Shown here: in pieces, positions 6,786 through 16,007 of the stretch
How the letters are laid out: the number at the start of each line of letters is the position of its first letter
Position numbering within the stretch: the first letter of the stretch is position 1
NCBI GenBank assembly: GCA_050298035.1
Contig: JBNKTK010000050.1
Coordinates: 1 to 24,809 of the forward strand
Length of the DNA stretch: 24,809 nt
Direction of reading: 5' to 3'
Source: Gaoshiqia sp050298035
GTDB lineage: Bacteria > Bacteroidota > Bacteroidia > Bacteroidales > Prolixibacteraceae
Notes under the pieces: generated by a model
The model's input: only the letters and a program-made list of their open reading frames with translations
What the model was told of the DNA's origin: nothing
Database searches by the model: none
Translations under genes and position numbers: made by a program

Positions 6786-8894
6786 ATGGCTAGAGATCTA
6801 AAATATGTAAGAAATATCGGTATCATGGCTCACATCGATGCCGGTAAAACAACAACAACGGAGCGGGTTCTGTATTACACAGGTCTGACTCACCGTATTG
6901 GTGAAGTGCACGATGGTGCTGCCACAATGGACTGGATGGAGCAAGAGCAAGAACGTGGTATTACAATCACTTCTGCTGCAACTACTACCTTCTGGAATCA
7001 TAACGATGTTCAGCACCAAATTAACATCATTGATACTCCGGGACACGTTGATTTCACTGTTGAAGTAGAACGTTCTTTGCGCGTATTGGATGGTGCCGTA
7101 GCGCTTTTCTGTGCCGTTGGTGGTGTTGAAGCACAATCAGAAACAGTATGGCGTCAGGCTGAAAAATATGGTGTTCCCCGTATCGGTTTCGTTAATAAAA
7201 TGGACCGTTCAGGTGCCGATTTTTATGATGTAGTTTCCCAGGTTCGTGAAAAACTTGGTGCGAACCCTGTTCCAATTCAAATTCCAATTGGTGCTGAAGA
7301 ACGTTTTGAAGGTGTTGTTGACCTGATCGAAATGAAGGCTATCCGTTGGTATGATGATGCAGCAATGGGTACTACTTACGCTTTGGAAGATATTCCTGCT
7401 GACTTGGTTGAGCAGGCAAATGAATACCGTGCGAGCCTGGTTGAAGCTGTTGCCGAATTGGATGACCATTTGTTGGAACGCTTCTTCGAAGATCCGGATT
7501 CAATCACTGCAGAAGAGATGCTTGCTGTTATCCGGAAAGCAACGATTAGCGGTACGATTGTTCCGATGATGTGTGGTTCTGCTTTCAAAAATAAAGGTGT
7601 TCAACGTTTGTTGGATGCTGTTTGTGAGTTCCTGCCAAGCCCGCTTGATAAAGGTGAAATTGTTGGTCAGGACCCAAGAACAGGTGATGAACTTATTCGT
7701 TCAGCTGATCAAGATCAACCATTGACAGCGCTTGCATTTAAAATTGCAACTGACCCGTATGTAGGTCGCTTGTGTTTTATCCGCGTTTATGCCGGAAAAC
7801 TTGATGCAGGTGCTACTGTATATAACTCACGCACTGGTAAGAAAGAACGTATCTCTCGTCTGTTCCAGATGCACTCTAACAAGCAAAACCCGAAAGACGT
7901 AATCGAAGCTGGTGATATTTGTGCCGCTGTTGGTTTCAAAGATATCCGTACCGGTGATACCCTTTCTGACATTGATCATCCGATCGTGCTGGAAAGTATG
8001 GACTTCCCGGAACCGGTTATTGGTATTGCAGTAGAGCCTAAAACTCAAAAAGACCTTGACAAACTTGGAATCGGTTTGGCTAAACTGGCCGAAGAAGATC
8101 CAACTTTCAAAGTAAATACTGACGAAGAAACTGGTCAAACAGTAATCCGCGGTATGGGTGAGCTTCACCTGGAGATCATTATCGACCGGTTGAAACGTGA
8201 ATTCAAAGTTGAATGTAACCAGGGGAAACCTCAGGTAGCATACAAAGAAGCCATTAGCCAGGAAGTTGAATTGCGCGAAGTGTATAAAAAACAGTCTGGT
8301 GGTCGTGGTAAGTTCGCCGATATCATTGTTAAAGTTGGTCCTGCCGAAGATGGTAAAGAAGGTCTGACATTCGTTAACAGTGTTACTGGTGGACGTATTC
8401 CGAGAGAATTCATTCCATCTGTACAAAAAGGTTTCGAATCAGCTATGTTGAACGGTCCTTTGGCCGGTTACGAATTGGACAGCCTGAAAGTAGAACTGTT
8501 GGATGGTTCATTCCACGCAGTTGACTCCGATCAGTTGTCTTTCGAGATTTGTGCCCGTCAGGCATTCCGGAGCGCAGCGTCAAAAGCAGCCCCCAAATTG
8601 CTTGAGCCAATCATGAAAGCAGAGATCGTTACCCCTGAAGAATACATGGGTGATATTATTGGTGACTTGAACCGTCGTCGTGGTAACGTAGCCGGAATGG
8701 AAGAAAAATCAGGAGCTCGCGTAATTAAAGCGACTGTGCCTCTTGCCGAAATCTTTGGTTACGTGACTACCTTGAGAACTTTGTCTTCTGGTCGTGCTAC
8801 TTCATCTATGGAGTTCTCACACTACGAAGAAGTGCCACGTCTGTTGGCTATCAAAGTCCTTGAAGAACTGAAAGGAAAAGTAGAATTATTATAA
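6786..8894 (+). CDS. fusA: Elongation factor G
   Basis: EF-G is the GTPase that drives translocation and, with RRF, ribosome recycling. At 702 residues it is full length. All GTPase motifs are canonical: AHIDAGKT (15-22), RGITI (57-61), DTPGHVDF (83-90, catalytic His87) and NKMD (137-140). The domain IV and V hallmarks follow (GGRGKFADI near residue 500, LSSGRATSSMEFSHYEEVP near the end). This contrasts with the degenerate paralogue at 1-1425 and marks this copy as the housekeeping factor. rpsJ follows after 20 nt and tuf, which follows fusA in E. coli, is absent. Confidence 0.98.
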   Translation: MARDLKYVRNIGIMAHIDAGKTTTTERVLYYTGLTHRIGEVHDGAATMDWMEQEQERGITITSAATTTFWNHNDVQHQINIIDTPGHVDFTVEVERSLRVLDGAVALFCAVGGVEAQSETVWRQAEKYGVPRIGFVNKMDRSGADFYDVVSQVREKLGANPVPIQIPIGAEERFEGVVDLIEMKAIRWYDDAAMGTTYALEDIPADLVEQANEYRASLVEAVAELDDHLLERFFEDPDSITAEEMLAVIRKATISGTIVPMMCGSAFKNKGVQRLLDAVCEFLPSPLDKGEIVGQDPRTGDELIRSADQDQPLTALAFKIATDPYVGRLCFIRVYAGKLDAGATVYNSRTGKKERISRLFQMHSNKQNPKDVIEAGDICAAVGFKDIRTGDTLSDIDHPIVLESMDFPEPVIGIAVEPKTQKDLDKLGIGLAKLAEEDPTFKVNTDEETGQTVIRGMGELHLEIIIDRLKREFKVECNQGKPQVAYKEAISQEVELREVYKKQSGGRGKFADIIVKVGPAEDGKEGLTFVNSVTGGRIPREFIPSVQKGFESAMLNGPLAGYELDSLKVELLDGSFHAVDSDQLSFEICARQAFRSAASKAAPKLLEPIMKAEIVTPEEYMGDIIGDLNRRRGNVAGMEEKSGARVIKATVPLAEIFGYVTTLRTLSSGRATSSMEFSHYEEVPRLLAIKVLEELKGKVELL

Positions 8895-8914
8895 AATAAT
8901 TTATTCATCTCACT

Positions 8915-9220
8915 ATGAGTCAAAAGATCAGAATTAAGCTGAAATCGTATGATCACAACTTGGTAGACAAGTCGGCTGAAAAGATCGTTAAGACTGTAAA
9001 AACGACAGGTGCAGTTGTAAGCGGACCTATTCCTCTCCCAACTCACAAACGTGTTTTCACAGTGTTGCGTTCAACTTTCGTGAACAAAAAATCACGTGAG
9101 CAATTCCAGTTGTCTTCTTACAAACGTTTGATCGACATTTACAGCTCTACAGCTAAAACAATCGACGCCTTAATGAAGCTTGAATTACCAAGTGGCGTTG
9201 AAGTAGAAATTAAAGTTTGA
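8915..9220 (+). CDS. rpsJ: 30S ribosomal protein S10
   Basis: S10 (uS10) is a 30S head protein that also serves as NusE in antitermination with NusB. The 101-residue product has the standard body: SQKIRIKLKSYDHNLVD, the GPIPLPTHKRVFTVLRS loop and the C-terminal LPSGVEVEIKV. It follows fusA by only 20 nt, so the str and S10 clusters appear continuous. No long S10 leader of the E. coli type, where L4 acts, is present. The ATG at 8915 gives the expected N-terminus. Confidence 0.98.
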   Translation: MSQKIRIKLKSYDHNLVDKSAEKIVKTVKTTGAVVSGPIPLPTHKRVFTVLRSTFVNKKSREQFQLSSYKRLIDIYSSTAKTIDALMKLELPSGVEVEIKV

Positions 9221-9241
9221 TAACCTGTAAAAAGTAAAAAA

Positions 9242-9859
9242 ATGACAGGATTAATCGGTAAAAAAATCGGAATGACTTCCGTATTCAGTGTTGAAGGGAA
9301 AAATATTCCATGCACTGTGATTGAAGCCGGTCCTTGTGTGGTTACACAAGTGAAAACGGTTGAAACCGATGGCTATGAAGCTGTTCAGTTAGGGTTTGGT
9401 GACAAGAAAGAAAAAAACACCACCAAAGCTGAATTCGGCCATTTCCAAAAAGCTGGATCTGAGCCAAAGCGTCAAGTTGTTGAGTTTCGTGATTTTGACG
9501 GCGAGTTAAAGCTCGGCGATACCATTACTGTTGACGTTATCCAGGAAGATGGATGGGTCGATATTACTGGTGTGACAAAAGGTAAAGGTTTCCAGGGTGT
9601 AGTTAAACGTCATGGTTTCCGTGGTGTTGGTGATGCAACTCACGGTCAGCATAACCGTTTGAGAGCTCCGGGTTCGCTTGGTGCATCTTCTTACCCTTCA
9701 CGTGTATTTAAAGGTATGCGTATGGCAGGCCGTACCGGTGGTGCTAACAAAACTATTCAAAACCTGAAAGTTTTGAAAGTAATCCCTGAATCAAACCTTG
9801 TGATTGTTAAAGGTTCTGTTCCAGGAGCCAAAGGTTCAACCGTAATTATTTATCAGTAA
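9242..9859 (+). CDS. rplC: 50S ribosomal protein L3
   Basis: L3 (uL3) is an early-assembly 23S rRNA binder whose extended loop approaches the peptidyl transferase centre. The protein has 205 residues (E. coli 209) and starts MTGLIGKKIGMTSVF, a diagnostic N-terminus. The loop region around GKGFQGVVKRHGFRG and the MAGRTGG segment are conserved. Its stop codon shares one base with the rplD start (TAATG), suggesting translational coupling. An A-rich leader precedes the ATG. Confidence 0.98.
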   Translation: MTGLIGKKIGMTSVFSVEGKNIPCTVIEAGPCVVTQVKTVETDGYEAVQLGFGDKKEKNTTKAEFGHFQKAGSEPKRQVVEFRDFDGELKLGDTITVDVIQEDGWVDITGVTKGKGFQGVVKRHGFRGVGDATHGQHNRLRAPGSLGASSYPSRVFKGMRMAGRTGGANKTIQNLKVLKVIPESNLVIVKGSVPGAKGSTVIIYQ

Positions 9860-10488
9860 TGGAAGTACAAGTATTAAACAAAGCCGGAAAAGAAACCGGA
9901 AGAGCGGTTGTTTTGAACGACCAGATCTTCGGTGTTGAGCCCAACGATCATGCTATTTACCTGGATGTAAAACAGTATTTGGCAAACAAACGTCAAGGGA
10001 CTCATTCAGCTAAAGAAAGAGGAGAAGTTGCCGGGAGTACCAAGAAAATTAAAAAGCAAAAAGGTACAGGTGGTGCACGTGCTGGTAGCATTAAGTCTCC
10101 GGTGTTCCGTGGTGGTGGCCGCGTTTTTGGACCACGTCCGAGAAACTACAGCTTTAAGCTGAACAAAAAAGTGAAAGTTTTAGCTCGCAAATCTGCTTTA
10201 ACTTACAAAGCTCAGGCAAGCGACATTCTGATCCTTGAAGATTTTACCTTCGAAGTGCCTAAAACAAAAGAATTAGTAGCAATCGGTAATAATCTGAAAA
10301 TTACTGACAAAAAGTTACTTTTCGTTTTACCGGAAGAAAATAAAAACATATATTTGTCATCCAGAAATTTGGAGGGCGTATCTGTTGTAATAGCTTCTGA
10401 ATTAAGTACTTACCAAATCATGAACGCTAATAAGATTGTTGTCTTTGAAAGTTCAGTTGGTAAAATCGAGGAACAATTTAAGATTTAA
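9859..10488 (+). CDS. rplD: 50S ribosomal protein L4
   Basis: L4 (uL4) lines the polypeptide exit tunnel. The 209-residue protein has the basic tunnel loop (KQKGTGGARAGS followed by VFRGGGRVFGPRPR) at about residues 66-95, where macrolide-resistance changes occur in other bacteria; it looks wild type. The start overlaps the rplC stop by one base. In E. coli L4 represses the S10 operon through the rpsJ leader, but that leader is not present here, so any feedback must act elsewhere. Confidence 0.98.
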   Translation: MEVQVLNKAGKETGRAVVLNDQIFGVEPNDHAIYLDVKQYLANKRQGTHSAKERGEVAGSTKKIKKQKGTGGARAGSIKSPVFRGGGRVFGPRPRNYSFKLNKKVKVLARKSALTYKAQASDILILEDFTFEVPKTKELVAIGNNLKITDKKLLFVLPEENKNIYLSSRNLEGVSVVIASELSTYQIMNANKIVVFESSVGKIEEQFKI

Positions 10489-10495
10489 GGGGGAG
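10487..10495 (+). promoter_or_regulatory. SD-like ribosome binding site of rplW
   Basis: AAGGGGGAG ends 5 nt before the rplW ATG and overlaps the rplD stop. It has an unusual purine run for this gene cluster, where most starts lack any SD. Confidence 0.5.
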
Positions 10496-10500
10496 AAAAA

Positions 10501-10791
10501 ATGGATATTTTAATTAAACCCATAGTAACGGAAAAGATGACGGCGCAGGGAGAAACCCTGAACCGTTATGGCTTTGTCGTTAGAAAAGAAGCGAACAAGC
10601 ATCAGATCAAAAAAGCAATAGAAGGTTTGTATAATGTCAATGTAGCTTCAGTTAATACAATGATCTACGGTGGTAAAAACAAAAGTCGTTATACCAAAAG
10701 CGGGATCATTAGCGGAAGGTCAAATGCTTATAAAAAGGCAGTTGTTACATTGGTAGAAGGAGATACAATCGATTTTTACAGTAATATATAA
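10501..10791 (+). CDS. rplW: 50S ribosomal protein L23
   Basis: L23 (uL23) sits at the tunnel exit and is the docking site for trigger factor and SRP. The 96-residue protein has the typical IKPIVTEKM start, the VNVASVNTMIYGGKNK region and the final VTLVEGDTIDFY. It lies 12 nt after rplD in standard S10 order. Its start is preceded by a G-rich SD-like run, unlike most neighbours. Confidence 0.97.
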   Translation: MDILIKPIVTEKMTAQGETLNRYGFVVRKEANKHQIKKAIEGLYNVNVASVNTMIYGGKNKSRYTKSGIISGRSNAYKKAVVTLVEGDTIDFYSNI

Positions 10792-10800
10792 TAAATAGAA

Positions 10801-11625
<825 letters not shown>

Positions 11626-11627
11626 TA

Positions 11628-11634
11628 AAAGGAG
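11628..11634 (+). promoter_or_regulatory. SD ribosome binding site of rpsS
   Basis: AAAGGAG ends 6 nt before the rpsS ATG, an optimal SD position. Such sites are rare in this cluster. Confidence 0.6.
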
Positions 11635-11640
11635 AAGAAT

Positions 11641-11907
11641 ATGAGTCGTTCATTAAAAAAAGGCCCTTTCATTGCCTACAAACTTGAGAAAAAAGTATTG
11701 GCTTTGAATGAATCAGGAAAAAAGTCTGTGATCAAGACTTGGGCCAGAGCATCAGTAATCTCTCCTGACTTTGTAGGGCATACCATCGCTGTTCACAACG
11801 GGAACAAATTTATTCCGGTTTATGTGACCGAGAACATGGTTGGCCATAAACTCGGTGAATTTGCACCTACAAGATCATTCAGGGGACATGCCGGAAACAA
11901 AAGGTAG
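11641..11907 (+). CDS. rpsS: 30S ribosomal protein S19
   Basis: S19 (uS19) forms a head complex with S13 near the A-site tRNA. The 88-residue protein begins MSRSLKKGPFIAYKL and contains TWARASVISPDFVGHTIAVHNG and KLGEFAPTRSFRGHAG, all family hallmarks. It lies 15 nt after rplB, with a strong SD just upstream. Confidence 0.98.
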   Translation: MSRSLKKGPFIAYKLEKKVLALNESGKKSVIKTWARASVISPDFVGHTIAVHNGNKFIPVYVTENMVGHKLGEFAPTRSFRGHAGNKR

Positions 11908-11943
11908 GCATGAGTTTCTCATTAACTATTAAAAGAATTTACG

Positions 11944-12357
11944 ATGGGTGCTAGAAAAAGAAATAAAGCAAACGAACTTAAAGAAGCTAAAAAGACGCAA
12001 TACTTTGCTGTATTGAAAGATTGCCCTACTTCGCCCCGCAAGATGCGCTTAGTTGCCGACATGGTGCGTGGAATGGAAGTTAACCGGGCTCTTGACGTAC
12101 TGAAATTTTCGTCAAAAGAAGCTTCCAGAAAAGTTGAAAAACTGTTGATGTCTGCTATTGCAAACTGGCAGGCTAAAAACGAAGGAACTCGACTTGAAGA
12201 AAGCAATTTGTATGTGAAAACTATTGCTGTTGATTCGGGACGTATCTTGAAGCGTCTACGTCCGGCTCCACAAGGCCGTGCACACCGGATCCGCAAACGT
12301 TCCAACCACGTTACACTTTGCATTGATAGTAAGAATGTTGAAAACGTTAACGAATAA
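11944..12357 (+). CDS. rplV: 50S ribosomal protein L22
   Basis: L22 (uL22) is an early-assembly protein whose beta-hairpin reaches into the exit tunnel. At 137 residues it is longer than E. coli L22 (110), mainly through a basic N-terminal extension of about 20 residues, seen in other Bacteroidota. The hairpin LRPAPQGRAHRIRKRSNH is present and looks unmodified. The ATG at 11944 follows a 36-nt gap after rpsS. Confidence 0.97.
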   Translation: MGARKRNKANELKEAKKTQYFAVLKDCPTSPRKMRLVADMVRGMEVNRALDVLKFSSKEASRKVEKLLMSAIANWQAKNEGTRLEESNLYVKTIAVDSGRILKRLRPAPQGRAHRIRKRSNHVTLCIDSKNVENVNE

Positions 12358-12367
12358 ATAGTAATAC

Positions 12368-13093
12368 ATGGGACAAAAAGTTAATCCAATCGCTAATCGC
12401 TTAGGAATTATCCGTGGATGGGATTCCAACTGGTTCGGTGGAAACGACTATGGTGACAAGCTGGTTGAGGATACCAAGATCCGTGAATACCTGAATGCCC
12501 GTTTGGCAAAAGCAAGTATTTCAAAGATCATCATTGAAAGGACCCTGAAGCTGATTACCATTACTGTTCACACCTCACGCCCAGGTATTATTATTGGCAA
12601 AGGTGGTCAGGAAGTTGATAAGCTGAAAGAAGAGTTGAAAAAGATCACCAGCAAAGAAGTTCAGATCAATATCTTCGAAATTAAAAGACCTGAACTCGAT
12701 GCCCGTATCGTTGCAAATAATATCGCACGCCAGGTAGAAGGTAAAATTGCTTACCGTCGTGCCGTTAAAATGGCAATCGCCTCTACAATGAGAATGGGAG
12801 CACAAGGAATCAAAGTAATGGTTTCCGGACGTTTGAACGGTGCTGAAATGGCACGCTCCGAAATGTACAAAGACGGTCGTACTCCATTGCACACATTACG
12901 TGCTGACATTGATTACGCACTGGCAGAAGCTTTAACGAAAACAGGGTTGCTTGGAGTTAAAGTCTGGATTTGTAAAGGCGAAGTATACGGAAAACGTGAC
13001 TTGTCTCCAAACGTTGGACAAAAATCCAATGCTCCAGGTGGTGGTGCACCGCGTGGTGGTAGAGGCGGCGGTTTCAAAAAGAAAAGAAAATAA
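12368..13093 (+). CDS. rpsC: 30S ribosomal protein S3
   Basis: S3 (uS3) lines the mRNA entry channel and contributes helicase activity. The 241-residue product starts MGQKVNPIANRLGIIRGW. It has a type II KH domain with GRPGIIIGKGGQEVDKL (about residues 75-92) and the C-terminal domain with SGRLNGAEMARSE. The end is a Gly/Arg/Lys-rich tail after residue 215, a common variable extension. It follows rplV by 10 nt. Confidence 0.98.
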   Translation: MGQKVNPIANRLGIIRGWDSNWFGGNDYGDKLVEDTKIREYLNARLAKASISKIIIERTLKLITITVHTSRPGIIIGKGGQEVDKLKEELKKITSKEVQINIFEIKRPELDARIVANNIARQVEGKIAYRRAVKMAIASTMRMGAQGIKVMVSGRLNGAEMARSEMYKDGRTPLHTLRADIDYALAEALTKTGLLGVKVWICKGEVYGKRDLSPNVGQKSNAPGGGAPRGGRGGGFKKKRK

Positions 13094-13119
13094 TTCGAAA
13101 ACCTTTTAATTGAAAAAGG

Positions 13120-13554
13120 ATGTTACAGCCGAAAAGAACAAAATTTAGAAGAGTCCAGAAGGGACGAATGAAAGGGAATGCCCAACGCGGTAACCAACTT
13201 GCATTCGGATCTTTCGGAATAAAGACGTTGGAGGAAGCGTGGCTTACCGGTCGCCAAATTGAAGCGGCGAGGGTTGCGGTAACACGTCACATGCAACGTC
13301 AGGGTCAAATTTGGATCCGTATTTTCCCCGATAAACCTATTACCAAAAAACCAGCGGAAGTACGTATGGGTAAAGGTAAAGGTGCTCCTGAAGCATTTGT
13401 AGCTCCGGTTAGCCCAGGTCGTATCCTGATTGAAGCTGACGGTGTACCATTCGAAATGGCTAAAGAAGCCCTTCGTTTGGCTGCGCAAAAATTGCCGGTT
13501 ACTACAAAATTTGTTGTTAGACGTGATTATGTTGAATCTGAAAAAGAAGACTAA
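13120..13554 (+). CDS. rplP: 50S ribosomal protein L16
   Basis: L16 (uL16) is a late-assembly protein contacting the A-site tRNA elbow. The 144 residues begin MLQPKRTKFRRVQKGRMKG, and the motif GRILIEADGVPFEMAKEALRLAAQKLPVTTKF follows in the C-terminal half. The Arg of the GKGKGAPE segment, where hydroxylation occurs in E. coli, is not obvious. It lies 26 nt after rpsC, and rpmC follows after 2 nt. Confidence 0.98.
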   Translation: MLQPKRTKFRRVQKGRMKGNAQRGNQLAFGSFGIKTLEEAWLTGRQIEAARVAVTRHMQRQGQIWIRIFPDKPITKKPAEVRMGKGKGAPEAFVAPVSPGRILIEADGVPFEMAKEALRLAAQKLPVTTKFVVRRDYVESEKED

Positions 13555-13556
13555 AA

Positions 13557-13757
13557 ATGAAAACTTCTGAAATTAAAGAATTAACTGACAAGGAAATTCT
13601 GGAAAGACTCCAGTTGGAAAGCGAAACCTTGACACGTCTGAACATGAACCATGCTGTATCTCCTCTTGACAACCCGATGAAAATTAAAGTTGCGCGGAGA
13701 AATATTGCACGCCTGAAGACTGTGTTGCGTCAAAGGGAATTGAATAATCAGAATTAA
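13557..13757 (+). CDS. rpmC: 50S ribosomal protein L29
   Basis: L29 (uL29) is a small helical-hairpin protein next to L23 at the tunnel exit. The 66-residue protein has MKTSEIKELTDKEI and the second-helix motif NPMKIKVARRNIARLKTVLRQRE. It starts 2 nt after the rplP stop, so it is probably translationally coupled to it. Confidence 0.97.
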   Translation: MKTSEIKELTDKEILERLQLESETLTRLNMNHAVSPLDNPMKIKVARRNIARLKTVLRQRELNNQN

Positions 13758-13769
13758 TTTTTGTAGTTA

Positions 13770-14027
13770 ATGGAAGCAAGAAATCTGAGAAAAGAGCGTA
13801 TCGGGGTTGTTGTCAGCGACAAAATGGAAAAAAGCATCGTTGTTGCTGTGAAAATGAAAGAAAAACACCCGATCTACGGGAAATTCGTTAACAAAACAAC
13901 CAAGCTTTACGCTCAGGATGAGGAAAACACCTGCAACGTTGGTGACACTGTACGGATTATGGAAACCCGTCCACTAAGTAAAACTAAACGTTGGAGATTA
14001 GTTGAAATTATTGAAAGAGCTAAGTAA
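13770..14027 (+). CDS. rpsQ: 30S ribosomal protein S17
   Basis: S17 (uS17) is a primary 16S rRNA 5'-domain binder with an OB fold. The 85-residue protein starts MEARNLRKERIGVVVSDKMEKSIVV and contains HPIYGKFVNKT and GDTVRIMETRPLSKTKRWR, the standard signatures. It is the last gene of the classical S10 group and is followed by rplN after 2 nt, so S10 and spc genes run together here. Confidence 0.97.
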   Translation: MEARNLRKERIGVVVSDKMEKSIVVAVKMKEKHPIYGKFVNKTTKLYAQDEENTCNVGDTVRIMETRPLSKTKRWRLVEIIERAK

Positions 14028-14029
14028 TC

Positions 14030-14395
14030 ATGATACAACAAGAATCAAGATGTACAGTAGCCGATAACAGCGGCGCCAAAGAAGTGCTTTGTATCCGTGT
14101 TTTGGGCGGAACCAAAAAGCGCTATGCATCGCTGGGCGATATCGTGGTAGTAACTGTTAAAAGTGCTATCCCGAGTAGTGATATGAAAAAAGGAACTGTG
14201 TCAAAAGCTATCGTTGTTCGCACCAAAAAAGAAGTTCGTCGTCAGGATGGATCTTACATCCGTTTCGATGACAATGCAGTGGTGCTGCTGAACAATGCCG
14301 GTGAAATGCGCGGTACCCGTATTTTCGGACCTGTTGCAAGAGAACTTCGTGATAAAAACATGAAAATTATATCACTTGCACCAGAAGTACTTTAA
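14030..14395 (+). CDS. rplN: 50S ribosomal protein L14
   Basis: L14 (uL14) lies at the subunit interface and is the docking site of RsfS. The 121-residue protein starts MIQQESRCTVADNSGAKEVLCIRVLGG and has RTKKEVRRQDGSYIRFDDNA and RIFGPVARELR. It opens the spc part of the cluster. Its stop overlaps an in-frame alternative start of rplX by one base. Confidence 0.98.
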   Translation: MIQQESRCTVADNSGAKEVLCIRVLGGTKKRYASLGDIVVVTVKSAIPSSDMKKGTVSKAIVVRTKKEVRRQDGSYIRFDDNAVVLLNNAGEMRGTRIFGPVARELRDKNMKIISLAPEVL

Positions 14396-14412
14396 TGCAT
14401 AAAAGAAACGAG

Positions 14413-14736
14413 ATGCAGAAGAAATTACATATCAAAAAAGGAGACACAGTTGTCGTAATTGCCGGTAATGATAAAGGCCGTCAAGGAAAAGTCCTGGAAG
14501 TAGTCCGCGACAAAGACAGAGCAATTGTGGAGGGCGTTAATATGGTAAAAAAACATACCAAACCAAATGCGGAAAACCCGCAGGGAGGTATCGTTGAAAA
14601 GGAAGCGCCAATCCACATTTCCAACCTGATGGTATTCGATGCGAAAGCAGGAAAAGGTACCCGTATTGGTCGGAAACTCGACGACAACGGTAAATTAGTT
14701 CGTTATTCTAAAAAATCTGGAGAGGAGATTAAGTAA
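14413..14736 (+). CDS. rplX: 50S ribosomal protein L24
   Basis: L24 (uL24) is an assembly initiator near the tunnel exit. From the ATG at 14413 it has 107 residues and begins MQKKLHIKKGDTVVVIAG, which matches the usual Bacteroidota N-terminus with the KOW motif next. An in-frame ATG at 14395, overlapping the rplN stop, would add six residues (MHKRNE) not typical of the family, so I prefer 14413. The earlier start cannot be excluded because the TAATG overlap is a common coupling arrangement. QGGIVEKEAPIHISNLM is the other hallmark. Confidence 0.94.
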   Translation: MQKKLHIKKGDTVVVIAGNDKGRQGKVLEVVRDKDRAIVEGVNMVKKHTKPNAENPQGGIVEKEAPIHISNLMVFDAKAGKGTRIGRKLDDNGKLVRYSKKSGEEIK

Positions 14737-15293
14737 TGGCCTATACACCAACACTTAAGAAGAAATATTCGGAAGAAGTCATTCCCGCATTAATGAAGGA
14801 ATTCGACTATAAATCTGTAATGCAGGTTCCGAAATTGAAGAAAATCGTCCTGAATCAGGGAGTTGGAGCTGCAATTGCCGACAAAAAAATCATTGAAGTT
14901 GCTACTGAGGAAATGACAATGATCGCCGGACAAAAGGCAGTCCAAACCAAATCAAAAAAGGACATTTCTAACTTTAAACTGAGGAAAAAAATGCCAATCG
15001 GTGTTCGTGTGACACTGAGACAGGAAAGAATGTATGAGTTCCTTGATCGTTTGATCAACATTTCTTTGCCACGTACCCGTGACTTCAAAGGAATCGAGAG
15101 CAAAATGGATGGACAAGGTAACTATACATTGGGTATCCCTGAGCAAATCATTTTCCCTGAGATCAACATCGACAAGGTTAACCGTATCAACGGTATGAAC
15201 ATTACTTTCGTTACTTCTGCTGAAACAGATGAGGAAGGCTACGCTTTGTTGAAAGAATTAGGTTTACCTTTTAAAAACGTAAAAAAGAACTAA
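14736..15293 (+). CDS. rplE: 50S ribosomal protein L5
   Basis: L5 (uL5) binds 5S rRNA in the central protuberance and contacts P-site tRNA. The 185-residue protein has VPKLKKIVLNQGVG, the core KLRKKMPIGVRVTLR, and the end GYALLKELGLPF. Its start shares one base with the rplX stop (TAATG). An AGGAG at 14723-14727, inside the end of rplX, sits 8 nt before the start and could act as an SD. Confidence 0.98.
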   Translation: MAYTPTLKKKYSEEVIPALMKEFDYKSVMQVPKLKKIVLNQGVGAAIADKKIIEVATEEMTMIAGQKAVQTKSKKDISNFKLRKKMPIGVRVTLRQERMYEFLDRLINISLPRTRDFKGIESKMDGQGNYTLGIPEQIIFPEINIDKVNRINGMNITFVTSAETDEEGYALLKELGLPFKNVKKN

Positions 15294-15296
15294 GCT

Positions 15297-15566
15297 ATGG
15301 CAAAAGAATCCATGAAAGCCCGTGAAGTGAAAAGGGCAGCACTTGTTGAAAAATACGCTGAAAAAAGGGCAGAACTTAAAGCAGAAGGTGACTATATCGG
15401 CTTGCAAAAACTGCCAAAGAATTCTTCTAAGGTACGTTTACACAACCGTTGTAAATTAACAGGACGCCCAAAAGGCTACATCCGTCAGTTTGGCATCAGC
15501 AGGATTAACTTCCGCGAAATGGCTTCTGCAGGATTGATCCCGGGTGTTAAAAAAGCTAGTTGGTAA
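15297..15566 (+). CDS. rpsN: 30S ribosomal protein S14, zinc-free form
   Basis: S14 (uS14) is a 30S head protein. The 89-residue protein ends with RCKLTGRPKGYIRQFGISRINFREMASAGLIPGVKKASW and lacks the CxxC pairs of the zinc-binding form, so it is the C-minus type. This form is shorter than E. coli S14 (101). It begins 3 nt after rplE and precedes rpsH by 18 nt, in normal spc order. Confidence 0.97.
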   Translation: MAKESMKAREVKRAALVEKYAEKRAELKAEGDYIGLQKLPKNSSKVRLHNRCKLTGRPKGYIRQFGISRINFREMASAGLIPGVKKASW

Positions 15567-15584
15567 TATCATAATCGAAAAGTA

Positions 15585-15992
15585 ATGAGCAAAATTACAG
15601 ATCCAATAGCAGATTATTTGACACGTATCAGAAATGCTCAAAAAGCAAAACACCGCGTGGTCGATATCCCTGCATCGAATATAAAAAAGGAAATTACCAA
15701 AATCCTGAAGGATAAAGGTTATATCCTGAATTATAAATTTGAAGATGAGGTGAACTACCAAGGCAATATTAAAATTGCATTGAAATATCACCCTGAAACT
15801 AAAACTCCGGCCATCAAGTCAATCAAAAGGGTAAGTAAGCCTGGATTGAGGCAGTACTGCGACAGCGAGAATATTCCTCGTGTATTAAACGGCTTGGGAA
15901 TTGCAATTCTGTCTACTTCAAAAGGTGTTATGACTGACAAAGAAGCACAAACACAAGGAGTAGGTGGTGAAGTTTTATGTTACGTTTATTAA
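15585..15992 (+). CDS. rpsH: 30S ribosomal protein S8
   Basis: S8 (uS8) binds helix 21 of 16S rRNA and in E. coli is the translational repressor of the spc operon, acting at the rplE start. The 135-residue protein has DPIADYLTRIRNAQKAKH, a basic middle, and the C-terminal GLGIAILSTSKGVMTDKEAQTQGVGGEVLCYVY. Whether feedback exists here cannot be seen from the sequence. Confidence 0.98.
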   Translation: MSKITDPIADYLTRIRNAQKAKHRVVDIPASNIKKEITKILKDKGYILNYKFEDEVNYQGNIKIALKYHPETKTPAIKSIKRVSKPGLRQYCDSENIPRVLNGLGIAILSTSKGVMTDKEAQTQGVGGEVLCYVY

Positions 15993-16000
15993 TAAGGAGG
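15993..16000 (+). promoter_or_regulatory. Full-consensus SD of rplF
   Basis: TAAGGAGG is a perfect 8-base complement to the 16S rRNA 3' end and ends 7 nt before the rplF ATG. It overlaps the rpsH stop region. It is the strongest SD in the cluster. Confidence 0.75.
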
Positions 16001-16007
16001 AAAAACA

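Noticed and set aside
14395..14412. Six-residue N-terminal extension of rplX from the ATG overlapping the rplN stop
   Set aside because: The added residues are not family-typical, and the ATG at 14413 matches the usual L24 start. It remains possible, so it is noted in the gene entry.
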